Positions 10,177 through 21,329 of a stretch of DNA of 64,000 bases are shown piece by piece. The translations under genes were made by a program, and so were the position numbers. The notes below the pieces were generated by a model. It was not told the origin of the DNA. It searched no databases and was given only the letters and a program-made list of their open reading frames with translations. Where the stretch lies: positions 120,598,124-120,662,123 of the forward strand of contig NC_083347.1 in NCBI RefSeq assembly GCF_019175385.1, given 5' to 3'. How positions within the stretch are numbered: position 1 is the stretch's first letter; each line of letters begins with the position of its first letter. This DNA comes from Lycium barbarum. Taxonomy: Eukaryota; Streptophyta; Magnoliopsida; Solanales; Solanaceae.

Positions 10177-10341
10177 TTTGTTTTGTTTTCCTTTCCTTTA
10201 TCCGAGTTATTCCAGGGTTGTAATTCGGATTTTTATCTTTCGCTTGTTTTAATGTTCAAACCCTTCTATCCTTCCTTTCAATGAAATGCAATTTGTTTTT
10301 TCCATAAATTCTAATATGTTTGTTTATTTTCTTTTGTACAG
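10173..10341 (+). other. Intron between gag-pro and pol
   Basis: A 169-bp segment starting GTAGTTTG and ending TTTTGTACAG after a T-rich tract. Removing it takes out the gag-pro stop codon, joins codon phase 2 to the pol frame exactly, and adds one Cys codon at the junction. Ogre elements are known to carry a partly spliced intron at this place, giving both gag-pro and gag-pro-pol from one RNA. No transcript is available here, so splicing is inferred. Confidence 0.8.
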
Positions 10342-13300
10342 TTCTGTTTGTGCTGGTTCTAATGATATGACATGCATGCGGAATTCTCAGCCAGATTTTA
10401 AAATCCGACCTAACCATGAAACAATGAACCAAGAAGTTGAATATGATGAAGAAGAAGTATTTCAGGAAATAAGCAGGGATTTGAAACACTTCGAAGATAA
10501 AACGAACCCTAATTTGAATGAAACCGAAGCAATCAATCTAGGAGATCAAGATAATGTCAGGGAAACTAAGCTAAGTGTGCATGTTCAACCACATTCCAAG
10601 AAAGAATTAATCCAGGCTTTGTTTAAATATAAGGATGTTTTTGCATGGTCTTATGATGATATGCCGGGTTTAAGTACTAAATTGGTGGTTCACAAATTGC
10701 CAACTGACCCCACATTCCCTCCTGTGAAGCAGAAATTAAGGAAACTAAAATCAGACATGAGTGTGAAGGTTAAAGAAGAAATCGAAAAACAACTTGAGTC
10801 CAAAGTCATCCGAGTCGCTCGATACCCTACTTGGTTATCCAATGTTGTCCCCGTTCCGAAGAAGGATGGCAAAACGCGTGTGTGTGTGGATTATCGTGAT
10901 CTAAACAAAGCAAGCCCGAAGGATGACTTTCCATTGCCCAATATCCATATTTTGTTAGACAACTGTGCTAAGCATGAGATTGCGTCTTTTGTAGATTGCT
11001 ACGCAGGGTATCACCAGATCGTTATGGATGATGATGATGCAGAGAAGACATCCTTCATCACAGAATGGGGTACATATTGTTATCGAGTCATGCCGTTTGG
11101 GTTGAAGAATGCTGGGGCAACATATATGAGAGCGATGACCACCATATTTCACGATATGATGCATAAAGAAATTGAAGTATATGTGGATGATGTGATCATT
11201 AAATCAAGAAAGCAGTCTGACCATGTCAAGGATTTGGTGAAATTTTTCGAAAGGCTTCGCAGGTACAATCTTAAGCTCAATCCAGCGAAATGTATATTTG
11301 GAGTTCCGTCAGGGAAACTTTTGGGGTTTGTAGTCAGTCGGCGTGGTATTGAATTGGATCCTGCAAAGATCAAAGCTATTCAGGAGTTACCACCGCCAAA
11401 GAACAAAACCGAGGTAATGAGCCTACTTGGGAGGTTGAATTACATTAGTCGATTTATTGCTCAACTCACAACAACTTGTGAGCCCATTTTTAAGTTGTTA
11501 AAGAAGAATGCTGCGATTGAATGGACTGACGAATGCCAAGAAGCGTTTGACAAAATCAAGAGGTATCTGTCGAATCCACCTGTATTGGTTCCTCCCGAGC
11601 TTGGGAGACCTTTAATATTGTACCTATCAGTCCTGGACAATTCCTTTGGTTGCGTATTGGGTCAACATGATGTTACAGGCAAGAAGGAACATGCAATCTA
11701 TTATCTCAGCAAGAAGTTTACTACTTATGAGGCTAAGTACACTCATCTAGAAAGGACGTGTTGCGCTTTGACTTGGGTTGCACAAAAATTGAAACATTAT
11801 CTTTCGTCCTACACTACTTATCTTATCTCCCGCTTGGACCCTTTGAAGTATATATTTCAGAAACCCATGCCCACGGGCAGGCTTGCAAAATGGCAGATAT
11901 TACTCACGGAGTTTGATATTTCGTATGTGACTCGGACCGCGATGAAAGCCCAAGCCTTGGCAGACCATCTGGCGGAGAACCCAGTGGATGAAGAATATGA
12001 GCCATTGAAAACGTACTTTCCTGATGAAGAAGTGTCATGCCTCGAGGAGGTCATTCCGGATAACGATCCGGGTTGGAAGTTGTTTTTTGATGGGGCTGCT
12101 AACAGGAAAGGAGTTGGGGTAGGGGCCGTTCTTATCTCAGAATCAGGACAACATTACCCTGTAACAGCCCAGCTTCGATTTTATTGTACCAACAACATGG
12201 CGGAGTATGAAGCTTGCATTTTGGGTTTAAGGTTAGCTATCGACATGGGGATTCAAGAATTATTGGTATTGGGGGATTCAGACTTGCTAGTCCACCAAGT
12301 TCAAGGAGAGTGGGAAACCCGTGATTTGAAGCTTATACCATATCACCAGTGTTTGCAGGATCTTTGCAGACGGTTCATAACAGTAAAATTTAAGCACATT
12401 CCTAGGATTCATAATGAGATTGCTGATGCTTTGGCCACCTTGTCTTCAATGCTCCAGCACCCAGACAAGGCTCACATTGACCCTTTACATATACAAACTC
12501 ACAATCAACATGCTTATTGCAATACAGTTGAAGAGGAACTTGACGGTGAGCCTTGGTTCCATGATATTAAAGAATATACCGAGTCGGCGAAATATCCAGC
12601 ACATGCTACCAGTGACCAGAAGAGAGCTATTCGACGATTGGCAAACGGATTTTTCTTAAGTGGAGGAATTTTGTATAAAAAGACTCCAGATTTAGGACTT
12701 TTGAGGTGTGTAGATGCTAAAGAGGCTACAACTATCATGACTGAGATACATTCAGGAGTTTGTGGACCGCACATGAACGGGTATGTTTTGGCAAAGAAAA
12801 TTCTTCGAGCAGGCTATTACTGGCTCACCATGGAGCGGGATTCCATCCGTTTCGTTCGTAGGTGTCATCAGTGCCAGGTACATGGCGACTTGATACATTC
12901 TCCTCCTTCAGAATTGCACACAATGTCTGCTCCATGGCCTTTCGCAGCTTGGGGGATGGATGTGATCGGACCAATTGAGCCGAAAGCGTCCAATGGGCAT
13001 AGGTTCATTTTGGTGGCCATCGATTACTTTACAAAGTGGGTGGAAGCAGTAACTCTCAAGTCGGTGACTAAAAAAGCCGTGGTGGATTTCGTTCATTCCA
13101 ACATCATTTGCAGGTTCGGGGTCCCGAGGACAATGATTACAGATAATGCGGCGAATCTCAACAGTCATCTGATGCGTGAGGTATGTCAGCAGTTTAAGAT
13201 TACACATCGGAATTCAACTCCATATCGTCCGAAGGCAAATGGGGCTGTGGAAGCTGCTAATAAGAACATTAAAAAGATACTGCGCAAAATGGTGCAAGGT

Positions 13301-13801
13301 TCGAGACAATGGCATGAAAAGTTGCCTTTTGCTTTATTGGGTTATCGCACAACTGTTCGCACTTCAGTAGGTGCAACTCCTTATTTGTTGGTATACGGGA
13401 CCGAAGCGGTTATACCTGCAGAAGTTGAAATCCCGTCCCTTCGAATCACTGAGGAAGCCGGAATTGATGACGATGAGTGGGTCAAAACCCGTTTAGAGCA
13501 ATTGAATCTGATTGACGAAAAGAGATTAACATCGGTATGTCATGGTCAATTGTATCAAAGGAGGATAGCACGAGCACACAACAAAAAGGTGCGCCCCAGA
13601 CATTTTGAAGTGGGTCAATTAGTGTTAAAACGGATTCTTCCACATCAGGCAGAGGCCAAAGGCAAGTTCGCCCCAAATTGGCAGGGGCCATTCGTGGTGA
13701 AGAAGGTTTTGCCCAATGGTGCTTTGTATCTGACAGACATAGAAGGCACAATGTCTGAAACTGCCATCAATGCAGATGCAGTGAAAAGATATTATGTATG
13801 A
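10342..13801 (+). CDS. pol: Ogre/Tat pol: reverse transcriptase, dual RNase H, integrase
   Basis: The open frame runs from 10286, but the first 19 codons lie in the intron; the spliced exon starts at 10342. Numbering from 10286: reverse transcriptase about 130-330 with catalytic YVDD at 299-302; a first RNase H-like region about 430-520 (EAKYTHLERTC); a second, archaeal-type RNase H about 595-720 (FFDGAANRKG, NNMAEYEA, GDSDLLVHQ); integrase from about 820 with the HHCC zinc site (HSGVCGPH...CHQC) and the D-D-E core in GMDVIGP, ITDNAAN and GAVEAANK (near 892, 952 and 988). The double RNase H is typical of Tat-lineage elements. No stop or frameshift is seen. It copies element RNA into DNA and inserts it in the nucleus. 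No chromodomain is evident at the C-terminus. Confidence 0.93.
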
Positions 13802-14052
13802 TTTTCATCTCCCTACCTTTGATTTACTTGTTGGGTGCTTGATATTTTTAAGGGTTGATATGACGAAGGCAGTCTATTCTGCTACCTATACATTATGTCA
13901 TCCCTTGCTACCCCTTTTGAGCCATAGTTTATTTTTCTTTCGCAACCCTCGTTTGGAATCAAGCTTTTCATAAATATTATTATTAAAAAAAAAAAAAAAA
14001 AAAAAAACAGCAACAACAACAAAATCAAAAAAAAAAAAAAAAAAAAAAATCG
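13802..14052 (+). other. Start of the 3' non-coding region
   Basis: AT-rich sequence after the pol stop. It ends in two long A-runs (about 13985-14005 and 14029-14049) separated by CAA repeats. No coding signal. Confidence 0.5.
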
Positions 14053-14118
14053 GAACTACGTCTGACCTGATTCTTGTCTAGACAAGATACGTAGGCAACC
14101 CTATTTTGGGGTTCGGTC
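14053..14118 (+). repeat. Two-hairpin motif, copy 3 (after pol)
   Basis: GAACTACG at 14053, CCTGATTC, stem I TCTTGTC/GACAAGA (14072-14078 with 14081-14087; the innermost pair must open for a loop), ATACGTAGGCA, stem II AACCC/GGGTT (14097-14101 with 14109-14113, loop of seven), then CGGTCC. It directly follows an A-run. Confidence 0.7.
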
Positions 14119-14407
14119 CAACCAAAGAGAATCCAAAATTTCCCGTTTCGAAGAAACTGGGATAGAAGTTATTATTTTCTTTTGAGTCGATTCCAAACGT
14201 TGTAAGTTTCATCCCTTATTACTTTTGTATTGTCTTTGAGCCTCCATGCCATCCTTTATTTCCAACCCTATCCAAAAGCCACGTTACAACCAAATAAAAG
14301 ACCTTCAGATCAATCATTAAGAATGTCAAGGCTGAGCAAGCTATGAGTATAAGGCATTTGCATCATTGGCATCACTTGTGGCATCAGCATAAGGGAGATA
14401 GAAGAAA

Positions 14408-14632
14408 AATGAAAATGAGAGAGTCTTATTGGTGAAAACCCTCACGGGCACCGTAAGACGATTGTGAGTTGAGAGAATTGAAAATGAGAGTCTTATTGGT
14501 GAAAACCCTCACGGGCACCATAAGGCGATGGTGAGATGAAAAAAATATATAAAAAATGAGAGAGTCTTACTGGTGAAAACCCTCACGAGCACCATAAAGC
14601 GATGGGGAGTTGAGAGAATTGAACATGAGTGA
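14408..14632 (+). repeat. Three imperfect tandem copies, about 65-100 bp each
   Basis: Each copy contains GAGTCTTATTGGTGAAAACC (or TTACTGG) followed by CTCACGGGCACC and a short variable tail. Copies begin near 14420, 14485 and 14560. They are part of the non-coding 3' region of the retrotransposon. Confidence 0.7.
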
Positions 14633-15407
14633 GACTTGTTGGTCCACTAATTGTATGAAGGCCTTGATTTTGACGCAGTTGTTGGGTGTATACATTCGGT
14701 TTCGAAGTCAAAGGGTTAGTAAGAGTTTATGAATAATTAGGATGGACAAATCAGACTGATTAAGCCAAAATGCATGTCATATCATTGGAGCTGGCTACAA
14801 CATTCAGATAAGTTTTCCCCATTCTTTTCTTTCTCGAAGAGGACATCCTTCTGTTAACCTCTTTTCATCTTTATCTTTTATTTTGCTTTCGTCGTTTGGA
14901 TTTCAGGCTTTTTCTTCGAGTCATTCTGTTGTGAGATAAGTAAGAAAGGATCACAAAACTTGCTACCAGTTTTCCCAATTGCGAAGCAAAACATCTTGGC
15001 TAGCACATGAAGGTAACATAATTCAGTCGGCGTAAGATACTCAACCAGCTGTCGACCATTAATAAGTTTTGGATTCAGGGAAATACAAGGTTCAATAAAG
15101 TTTGAGTTAACGGACATTATGAAACAAGAGATCTATGGTCTGGTGTTGAAGTTACTTCTGAGACATTTTGGAAACCATGTTTGAGTCAGTAATGCCGTGG
15201 GTCAACAGGATGCGATAACTGTCTAAAAGCAGAGACAAACAAGATGAGTGCAAAAAGCAGTTGCTTTCACAGACAAGCCATAAACCAACCACAAAGTTTT
15301 GAAACTCACAAATTTTTCTTTGTTTGAAACAGGGACATAAAATTTTATTCGCTGCCTGCAGGTACATTCTGAAAAATGCAAGGCGCAAGTATTACGAGGA
15401 CAAAACT
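14633..15407 (+). other. 3' non-coding region, no gene seen
   Basis: Unique-looking sequence between two tandem-repeat blocks of the retrotransposon. Short frames exist on both strands (for example 14878-15117 and 15152-15388 on minus), but none has recognisable features or repeats elsewhere in the window. Confidence 0.5.
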
Positions 15408-16145
15408 CAGGACCCTCCTGGAAAATGGGATTTAGGTTATCAGGACCCTCCTGGAAAATGGGATTTAGGTTATCAGGACCCTCCTGGAGAATGGGATTTA
15501 GTTATCAGGACCCTCCTGGAAAATGGGATTTAGTAATTCAGGACCCTCCTGGAGAATGGGATTTAGTTATCAGGACCCTCCTGGAAAATGGGATTTAGTT
15601 ATCAGGACCCTCCTGGAGAATGGGATTTAGTTGTCAGGACCCTCCTGGAAAATGGGATTTAGTAACTCAGGACCCTCCTGGAGAAGGGGATTTAGTTATC
15701 AGGACCCTCCTGGAGAATGGGATTTAGGTTATCAGGACCCTCCTGGAGAATGGGATTTAGTTATCAGGACCCTCCTGGAAAATGGGATTTAGTAATTCAG
15801 GACCCTCCTGGAGAATGGGATTTAGTTATCAGGACCCTCCTGGAAAATGGGATTTAGTTGTCAGGACCCTCCTGGAAAATGGGATTTAGTAACTCAGGAC
15901 CCTCCTGGAGAAGGGGATTTAGTTATCAGGACCCTCCTGGAGAATGGGATTTAGTTATCAAGACCCTCCTGGAAAATGGGATTTAGTTGTCAGGACCCTC
16001 CTGGAAAATGGGATTTAGTAACTCAGGACCCTCCTGAAGAATGGGATTTAGTTATCAGGACCCTCCTGGAAAATGGGATTTAGTTGTCAGGACCCTCCTG
16101 GAAAATGGGGGTTAGTTCATCAAGACCCTCCTGGGAAAAGGGGGT
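15408..16145 (+). repeat. Satellite-like tandem array (~23 units of ~30-33 bp)
   Basis: About 23 units built on AGGACCCTCCTGGAAAATGG followed by GATTTAGTTATC, with small variants (GGAGAA for GGAAAA; TTGTC, TAATTC or TAACTC spacers). A variant unit with GGAGAAGGGG recurs at 15671 and 15898, a spacing of 227 bp, so there is a higher-order period of about seven units. Hypervariable tandem repeats in this 3' region are known for Ogre/Tat elements and have been proposed as seeds for satellite DNA. Confidence 0.92.
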
Positions 16146-16302
16146 ATAGTTAAGGGACGCACTTCCTAGTTAGTACATTTGATTTTACTTCCATAATTAA
16201 ATTATTTTATAGTTTATAATTTTGCTAACACTCACCAAAAAATTTCCTGGTATGAACTAGGATAGGAAATTTTGTTCGTGTTCGTTGTTTTTGGTAATTT
16301 GC

Positions 16303-16640
16303 AGGACCCGCCTGAAGAATGGGAAGCAAGTCAGGACCCGCCTGAAGAATGGGAAACAAGTCAGGACCCGCCTGAAGAATGGGATGATCAGGAACCCGCC
16401 TGGAGAATAGGGCCACCTTTCAATTTCAAGTTCAGGAACCCGCCTGGAGAATAGGGCCACCTTTCAATTTCAAGTTCAGGAGCCCGCCTGAATAATAGGG
16501 TCAACATTCAACTGCTTTTCAATTTCAAGCTCAGGAGCCTGCCTGAAGAATGGGGTGTACTTTGGGTTGCTTTCAAGTTCAGTCAGAAGTAGCACGAGTC
16601 CCGCCTGGAGAATAGGGATGACTTTAAATTTAAAGTTTAG
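16303..16640 (+). repeat. Diverged relatives of the tandem array
   Basis: Three units of CAGGACCCGCCTGAAGAATG plus a GGAAGCAAGT-type tail, then two ~43-bp units with AGGAACCCGCCTGGAGAATA, then looser copies to about 16615. They share the core GGA(A)CCC(T/G)CCTG with the array at 15408-16145 but have different spacers, as expected of an older or separately amplified branch. Confidence 0.8.
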
Positions 16641-16821
16641 AAACAAGCATGAAGGTTCAAGTCAAGATTCAAGAGAGGCTGCATAGATAGGGTCTTGTAC
16701 TTGTATTTTCTTTTTAACTTTTATCTTTCATTTGATGTAATAATAGGACCGCGGACCGGAGCCTCGACAGGACCTCGCTCGACTATTCACCTCAATATGT
16801 TTCATCTCCCTTCTTACTCTT

Positions 16822-16886
16822 GAACTACACGTGACCTAATTCCCTTATAACCCGGGATATGTAGGATGCCCAAAACCAGGGCTCGG
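16822..16886 (+). repeat. Two-hairpin motif, copy 4 (before the 3' LTR)
   Basis: The most diverged copy: GAACTACAC, CCTAATTC, a short stem I TCCC/GGGA (16841-16844 with 16854-16857), TATGTAGGAT, stem II GCCC/GGGC (16868-16871 with 16879-16882, loop of seven), then TCGG. Order and spacing match the other three copies. Confidence 0.55.
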
Positions 16887-18042
16887 TTGCATTATCTTCT
16901 TTCTTTCCCTTCCTTTTAGAACAACGGTAGGGTTAAACTAGTCTCTTTGTCTACTTGTTTGTTTGAAAACTCTTCGTGTTCCCAATCAAACAGGGACAGC
17001 TGTAGACACGTGATTTTTGACCCTCCCCGTGTGTTTCACCTTATAGTGTTTAAATATTTCTTTTAATTTTAATTCTTGACGTGTCGATTTTATTCTATTT
17101 TTATTTAGTAGGCTTATTTGCGAAAATAAAAAAAGAACAAAATATTTGCTATTTTTAGAGTATAAGTTTTGTATTTTAAAGAAAGAAAATTACAAAAATA
17201 TGCTTTGTAGGTTTTAATTTTGCTTAGACAGTTATTTATTTTAAGATTTTTTTTTCTTTCTTTTCAGTTATCTAGAATTAGTTATTAAATATATATATAT
17301 ATTTGTTTTTATTTATTTATTTTTATTTTTACATTAAAAAAAAAAATAATGAGCAAATGGGATTACACCACCTCATCACATAATGACAAAGCTCCATAAC
17401 AAACCTTATCACAAAAATAAGAAAAAGGGGGTCACGTTTTTGGTGGAAACATTTTTTCATAAAAAGGGGATAACAAAAAGGGGGCCCGCGGATTTAGGGT
17501 CTGTTTTTGTGCACAAAGGAACACGTGAATTGGGGGATTATTGTTAGGGGTGGGGACCACGAAGGGACCTATATCATATTCAATCAAAAAAAAAAAAAAA
17601 CCAGGAGGAGCATCGTTAAATATAGAGAGCAGCTTTGTTTTTTTTTTCGGGGGGGACTGCCTACTCTTTTGATAGCAGTAGCCCACTATACTTCTCTTCC
17701 AACACCTGAACTTTCAGCCGTCATCCAACACCATATGAGCTCCACCATTAGCTCATCATCTTCATCTCCCTTAAACATCCAAAGTTTATGAAAAACAGAG
17801 TACCTTGAATCCACTATGATTTCGGGTCTCGTATCTCGTTTTTTGGGCTGAGTTAACGAGGTCGAGGTTGTTGTTTGAAGTCTTGCTTGGGGTTTCTGGC
17901 CGCTGGTTCCGCTCAATGTCGCCGGTGAAATATTCGGGTCAATAGCTTCATCGAGTTCCTGTAACTTAAACAAAGATTCATCTATACAAAGGTCCATGGT
18001 CCTGTTTGCTTTCAAGTTTAGTCCGCATTTTTCCTCTGTAAT

Positions 18043-18065
18043 CCAATGCTTGGAGATATAAATAG
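18043..18065 (+). promoter_or_regulatory. Candidate promoter in the 3' LTR
   Basis: Same CCAAT and TATAAATAG pair as at 1155-1177. Transcription from here would run toward the miniature-element region at 19297 onward. Confidence 0.4.
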
Positions 18066-18929
18066 TTATCAATACAATGAAGGAAGTTTTACGCCATTAA
18101 GGTCCACTTCTTACTTTTCCTCTTTATTTTTTATTATTACTAGTTCATATATGTCTGTTGGATTTTCGTTTTCCTCTTAGTTATTTTTGAGCCGTTGATT
18201 TTGCATAATCTTCGTTTCTGTGTAAGTTTGGATCATGCTGATGTTTAAATGGGGTTATAATACCTTCATGGACCTTTATTTGAACTACTGGATATAAAGT
18301 GTTTTGCTGGGTCTTTATGTTGGATTAGATTGTGGAAAATCTTAATATGTTTAGAGTTTGGCGTTGGGTTTAATGATTATTTGAGTTTGTTGGATGGATG
18401 TTCAGATTCGTGTTTTAATATGGATTAAATATAGTTGGTCAGCTGTTTAACTTTGGTATAAAAATCAGATGTTTAACTTGGTTACGTAAATCAGTTTTTT
18501 TTTTTTTTTAGTAATCAGTTGGCCACTAATTTAACTATTAAAAAATCAAATCCAAAAGCTTTAGTAAACTTGAGGCGCAAATTACAAGTTGTCTTGATTA
18601 TGTAAACGTGCGCGCGATGTGATCGCGACAATAAATTAATAATAACCAAATAATTTTAAGTTTCGGATTTTAGAGACAAATAATTGTCTTTAACGCTAGA
18701 TGAGCTTTAGGCGGGTTTTAAGATGTTTGTTTCGATTAAGAATGCGGCTACGCATCTTATTTCGAGACACCCTAATAACTCAAGGATGCGGTTACGTACC
18801 TTGGCCGAACTCTTTTTAATAATTAATTTTGTTTTGAGTAAGAATGCAGTTATGCATCTTATTTTGAGACGCTTAAAAGATCCGGAATGTGGTTACGCAT
18901 CCGAATTAAAAAAAAAGGGTAAAAAGTTC

Positions 18930-18935
18930 AATAAA
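18930..18935 (+). terminator. Candidate polyadenylation signal in the LTR
   Basis: AATAAA followed by TAAAAG, about 865 bases after the TATA box of the same LTR; the equivalent in the 5' LTR is 2042-2047. Plant poly(A) signals are loose, and a second AATAAATAAT-like site lies near 19190, so the true end of R is uncertain. Confidence 0.3.
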
Positions 18936-19296
18936 TAAAAGTACGAGCAAATCAAGGCTTGGGAACATAATTTATCCAAAATAGATTAAGCTAAGTATAA
19001 GTCGATAAAGCGACCGTGCTAGAACCACGGGACTCGGGGAATGCCTAACACCTTCTCCCCGGTCAACAGAATTCCTTACCCGGTCTTCTGTTTTCGCGGA
19101 CCATAATAAAGAGTCATTTCCTTTTGATTAGGGATTCATAAGGTGACTTGGAACACCAAAACTCAATTCCAAGTGGCGACTCTGAGTAAATAAATAATCC
19201 CTTTTCAAAACCGTCACTTCAAATGGAAAAACCCTTTACTAATAAAAACCTGCGCGTTTATAGCGCGGGGGCGCAAAAAAGGGGTGTGACAGGGGG

Positions 19297-19825
19297 TTGA
19301 ACGGAAAAGGCTCAAATATGCCATCGAACTATCGGAAATGACTCATTTATGCTACTCGTCAATAGTTTGGCTCATTATGCCATTGCTGTTACCCTCATCC
19401 ATGTCATTTTCATTAATTTGGGTCGGTTTTTTTTATTATTGATTTGGATTTAAAATTGGGCTGGTTTAATTAAACAACGCGGACCTCTGATTGGATGACA
19501 TAATATATATATAGGATGACATAATATATATATATATATATAAAAAAAAAACACACACACACGCACACAACTTGTGTATATTACTACAACTCTTCTCAAT
19601 AATTTGTTTATTTTTTTAAAAATATATTCAAAATAACTTTACTAGAAATAATACTAAGCGTTTTTTTTTCATAGGCACCAAACCAAAAAACTCATTATTG
19701 TTTTTTTATGCATATCGTTCTAAATCAATTTCATTGGTGCCAAAAAGAAAGAGAGGAAAAGAAAAAAGAATAGTAGCACAACTAGAAAATAGTTAAACGA
19801 AAAAAATGATCCTAGACTTAATTGG
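19297..19825. repeat. Repeat-derived intergenic sequence
   Basis: Begins with a stretch (GCTCAAATATGCCATCGAAC and its continuation TGACTCATTTATGC) of a type I recognise as a dispersed Solanaceae repeat. It then has a TA-rich microsatellite with CACACA near 19500-19565 and plain AT-rich DNA. No gene is seen. Confidence 0.4.
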
Positions 19826-20102
19826 TTAAATATGTTATTTACTTCAAAGACGTTACATATGATTTTTATATCAAAGAAGTCTTAATTGCTTAAATATGTT
19901 ATTTACTTCAAAGACGTTACGTATAATTTTTATATCAAAGAAGTGGTTAAATATGTTATTTACTTCAAAGACGTTACATATGATTTTTATATCAAAGAAG
20001 TCTTAATTGCTTAAATATGTTATTTATTTCAAAGACGTTACATATAATTTTTATATCAAAGAAGTCAAGACGTTACATATAATTTTTATATCAAAGAAGT
20101 CA
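19826..20102. repeat. Tandem repeat, about 50-65 bp, 4-5 copies
   Basis: Repeated blocks of TTAAATATGTTATTTACTTC, AAAGACGTTACATA and TTTTTATATCAAAGAAGTC, with some copies lacking the first block. Nothing suggests coding. Confidence 0.8.
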
Positions 20103-20984
20103 AATTTGGACATTACTTGTCCAACTGAGCTGCGCAAGCCTTTGTGTTGAGGAGTGTCATTTTATTATATTTATTCTTGATTTGTTTCTGTTAGTAAATT
20201 ATATTAGCATACTTAGTAAAATTTTCCGATAAAACCGTGTCACGTGACACCCTGAGCCTAAGGTAAATCCGCCCCTGGGGTTGAATATCCATTAAAAGGA
20301 AAACCTAACACAATTTTTTTTTAGTCGATGCAACGTGTAAATCTTATCGTATAAACCTTCTTTAAAATAACTTTCGAGTGCATAGAATGGCCAAAACACT
20401 AAGTGACACATAATTAATAAACAATGGTAGTTAGACTGTCATGTCAACAAGAAATTAAGGACTAACGGAAAATTTTCTTATCTTATCATCGAGTAACTAA
20501 TAAAATCAAAAGTTAGATGTAACAGATAACCAACTTTTTATTTGCATATTTGTAATTTTAAACTTTATTGGACAAGACATTCATTATAAAAAACTTTAAT
20601 CACTCAAAAGAATTCCATGCACGTACGTCATAGAAAATGGCTTTTCATTTCATATAATGTTGACTACTTAAAATGGATAATTATCACTCAAATGAATCCC
20701 ATGCACGTACGTCATAGAAAATTACTTAGTATTTCACATGTTTCATTTCATATAATGTTGACTAATTAGAACCAAAAATTATTGAGTCATTTTTTTTGTC
20801 GAAAAGAATCACTGAATAGAATTGAAAGATTTAAAAAGAAGTTATAATGGTTAAGTTTTCAAAGAAATTTATACGAGAAATGTGGACAAACTGAAAATTA
20901 CAATGAGGAAAAGACATTTTACTTACATAATCCCATTCATCTTAATGAATTTTAATTTTGTTTCTCATTCCTACTGCATGAAGT
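20103..20984. other. Intergenic, no gene seen
   Basis: AT-rich DNA. A ~60-bp stretch around CCATGCACGTACGTCATAGA and CATATAATGTTGACTA occurs twice (near 20615 and 20700), a small local duplication. Confidence 0.5.
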
Positions 20985-21305
20985 AATTGCACGGTTTTCC
21001 CTTCAAATAGACGGGTCTTTAATTTTGACTCTTCAAAAAGACGGATCTTTAATTTTTGGCCTTCAAAATGGTTTTTAATTATTGCCCTTCAAAATCGAAC
21101 TTATGCCTAATGTGGCATAAGTTCTTTAACGGTGCTGCCATAACTCATTGATATTATGATGCATATAACTTATGCCCCTCTAGGCATAAGTTCGATTTTG
21201 AAGGGAAAAAGTTAAAAACCAACCCATTTGAAGGACAAAAATTAACGACCGGCACAAAATAGGGAGAAAAGTGCAAGTGATCCTTTAAGCATTAAACAAC
21301 TGATG
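20985..21305. repeat. Foldback miniature element A
   Basis: The ends are an imperfect inverted repeat: TGCACGGTTTTCCCTTC on the left and a GGGAGAAAAGTGCA-type right end near 21260-21276. The inside holds CTTATGCC/GGCATAAG pairs and CTTCAAAATCGAAC/GTTCGATTTTGAAG, so the whole unit can fold on itself. No transposase. A longer relative lies at 21330-22085. Confidence 0.55.
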
Positions 21306-21329
21306 AAACCCGAATAGAAAATAACCTTT

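Larger units (their letters stand above)
115..19291 (+). mobile_element. Complete Ogre/Tat-type Ty3/gypsy LTR retrotransposon
   Basis: The element is 19,177 bp, bounded by TG...CA long terminal repeats at 115-2403 and 17001-19291, with a GGGGG duplication at 110-114 and 19292-19296. Inside, in order, are a primer binding site, an extra 5' ORF, gag-protease, an intron, RT/RNaseH/integrase, and a ~3.2-kb non-coding 3' region with tandem repeats. The extra ORF, the intron between protease and RT, a second archaeal-type RNase H and the large size are the known hallmarks of the Ogre/Tat lineage. All three ORFs are uninterrupted, and the LTRs differ only by two 1-bp homopolymer changes that I can see. 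The copy therefore looks young and possibly still autonomous. Activity itself cannot be read from the sequence. Confidence 0.95.
17001..19291 (+). repeat. 3' LTR of the Ogre/Tat element
   Basis: A 2,291-bp copy of 115-2403. Reading frames and sequence after position ~690 of the 5' copy recur at a constant offset of 16,888, so no other length change is present. The 20 bases before it (CCCAATCAAACAGGGACAGC) are only weakly purine-rich, so the expected polypurine tract is poor or short. Confidence 0.95.

Noticed and set aside
15324..16454. ORFs with repeated QDPPGKWDLG or QDPPEEWE
   Set aside because: They are translations of the DNA tandem array; the frame is lost when spacers change length.
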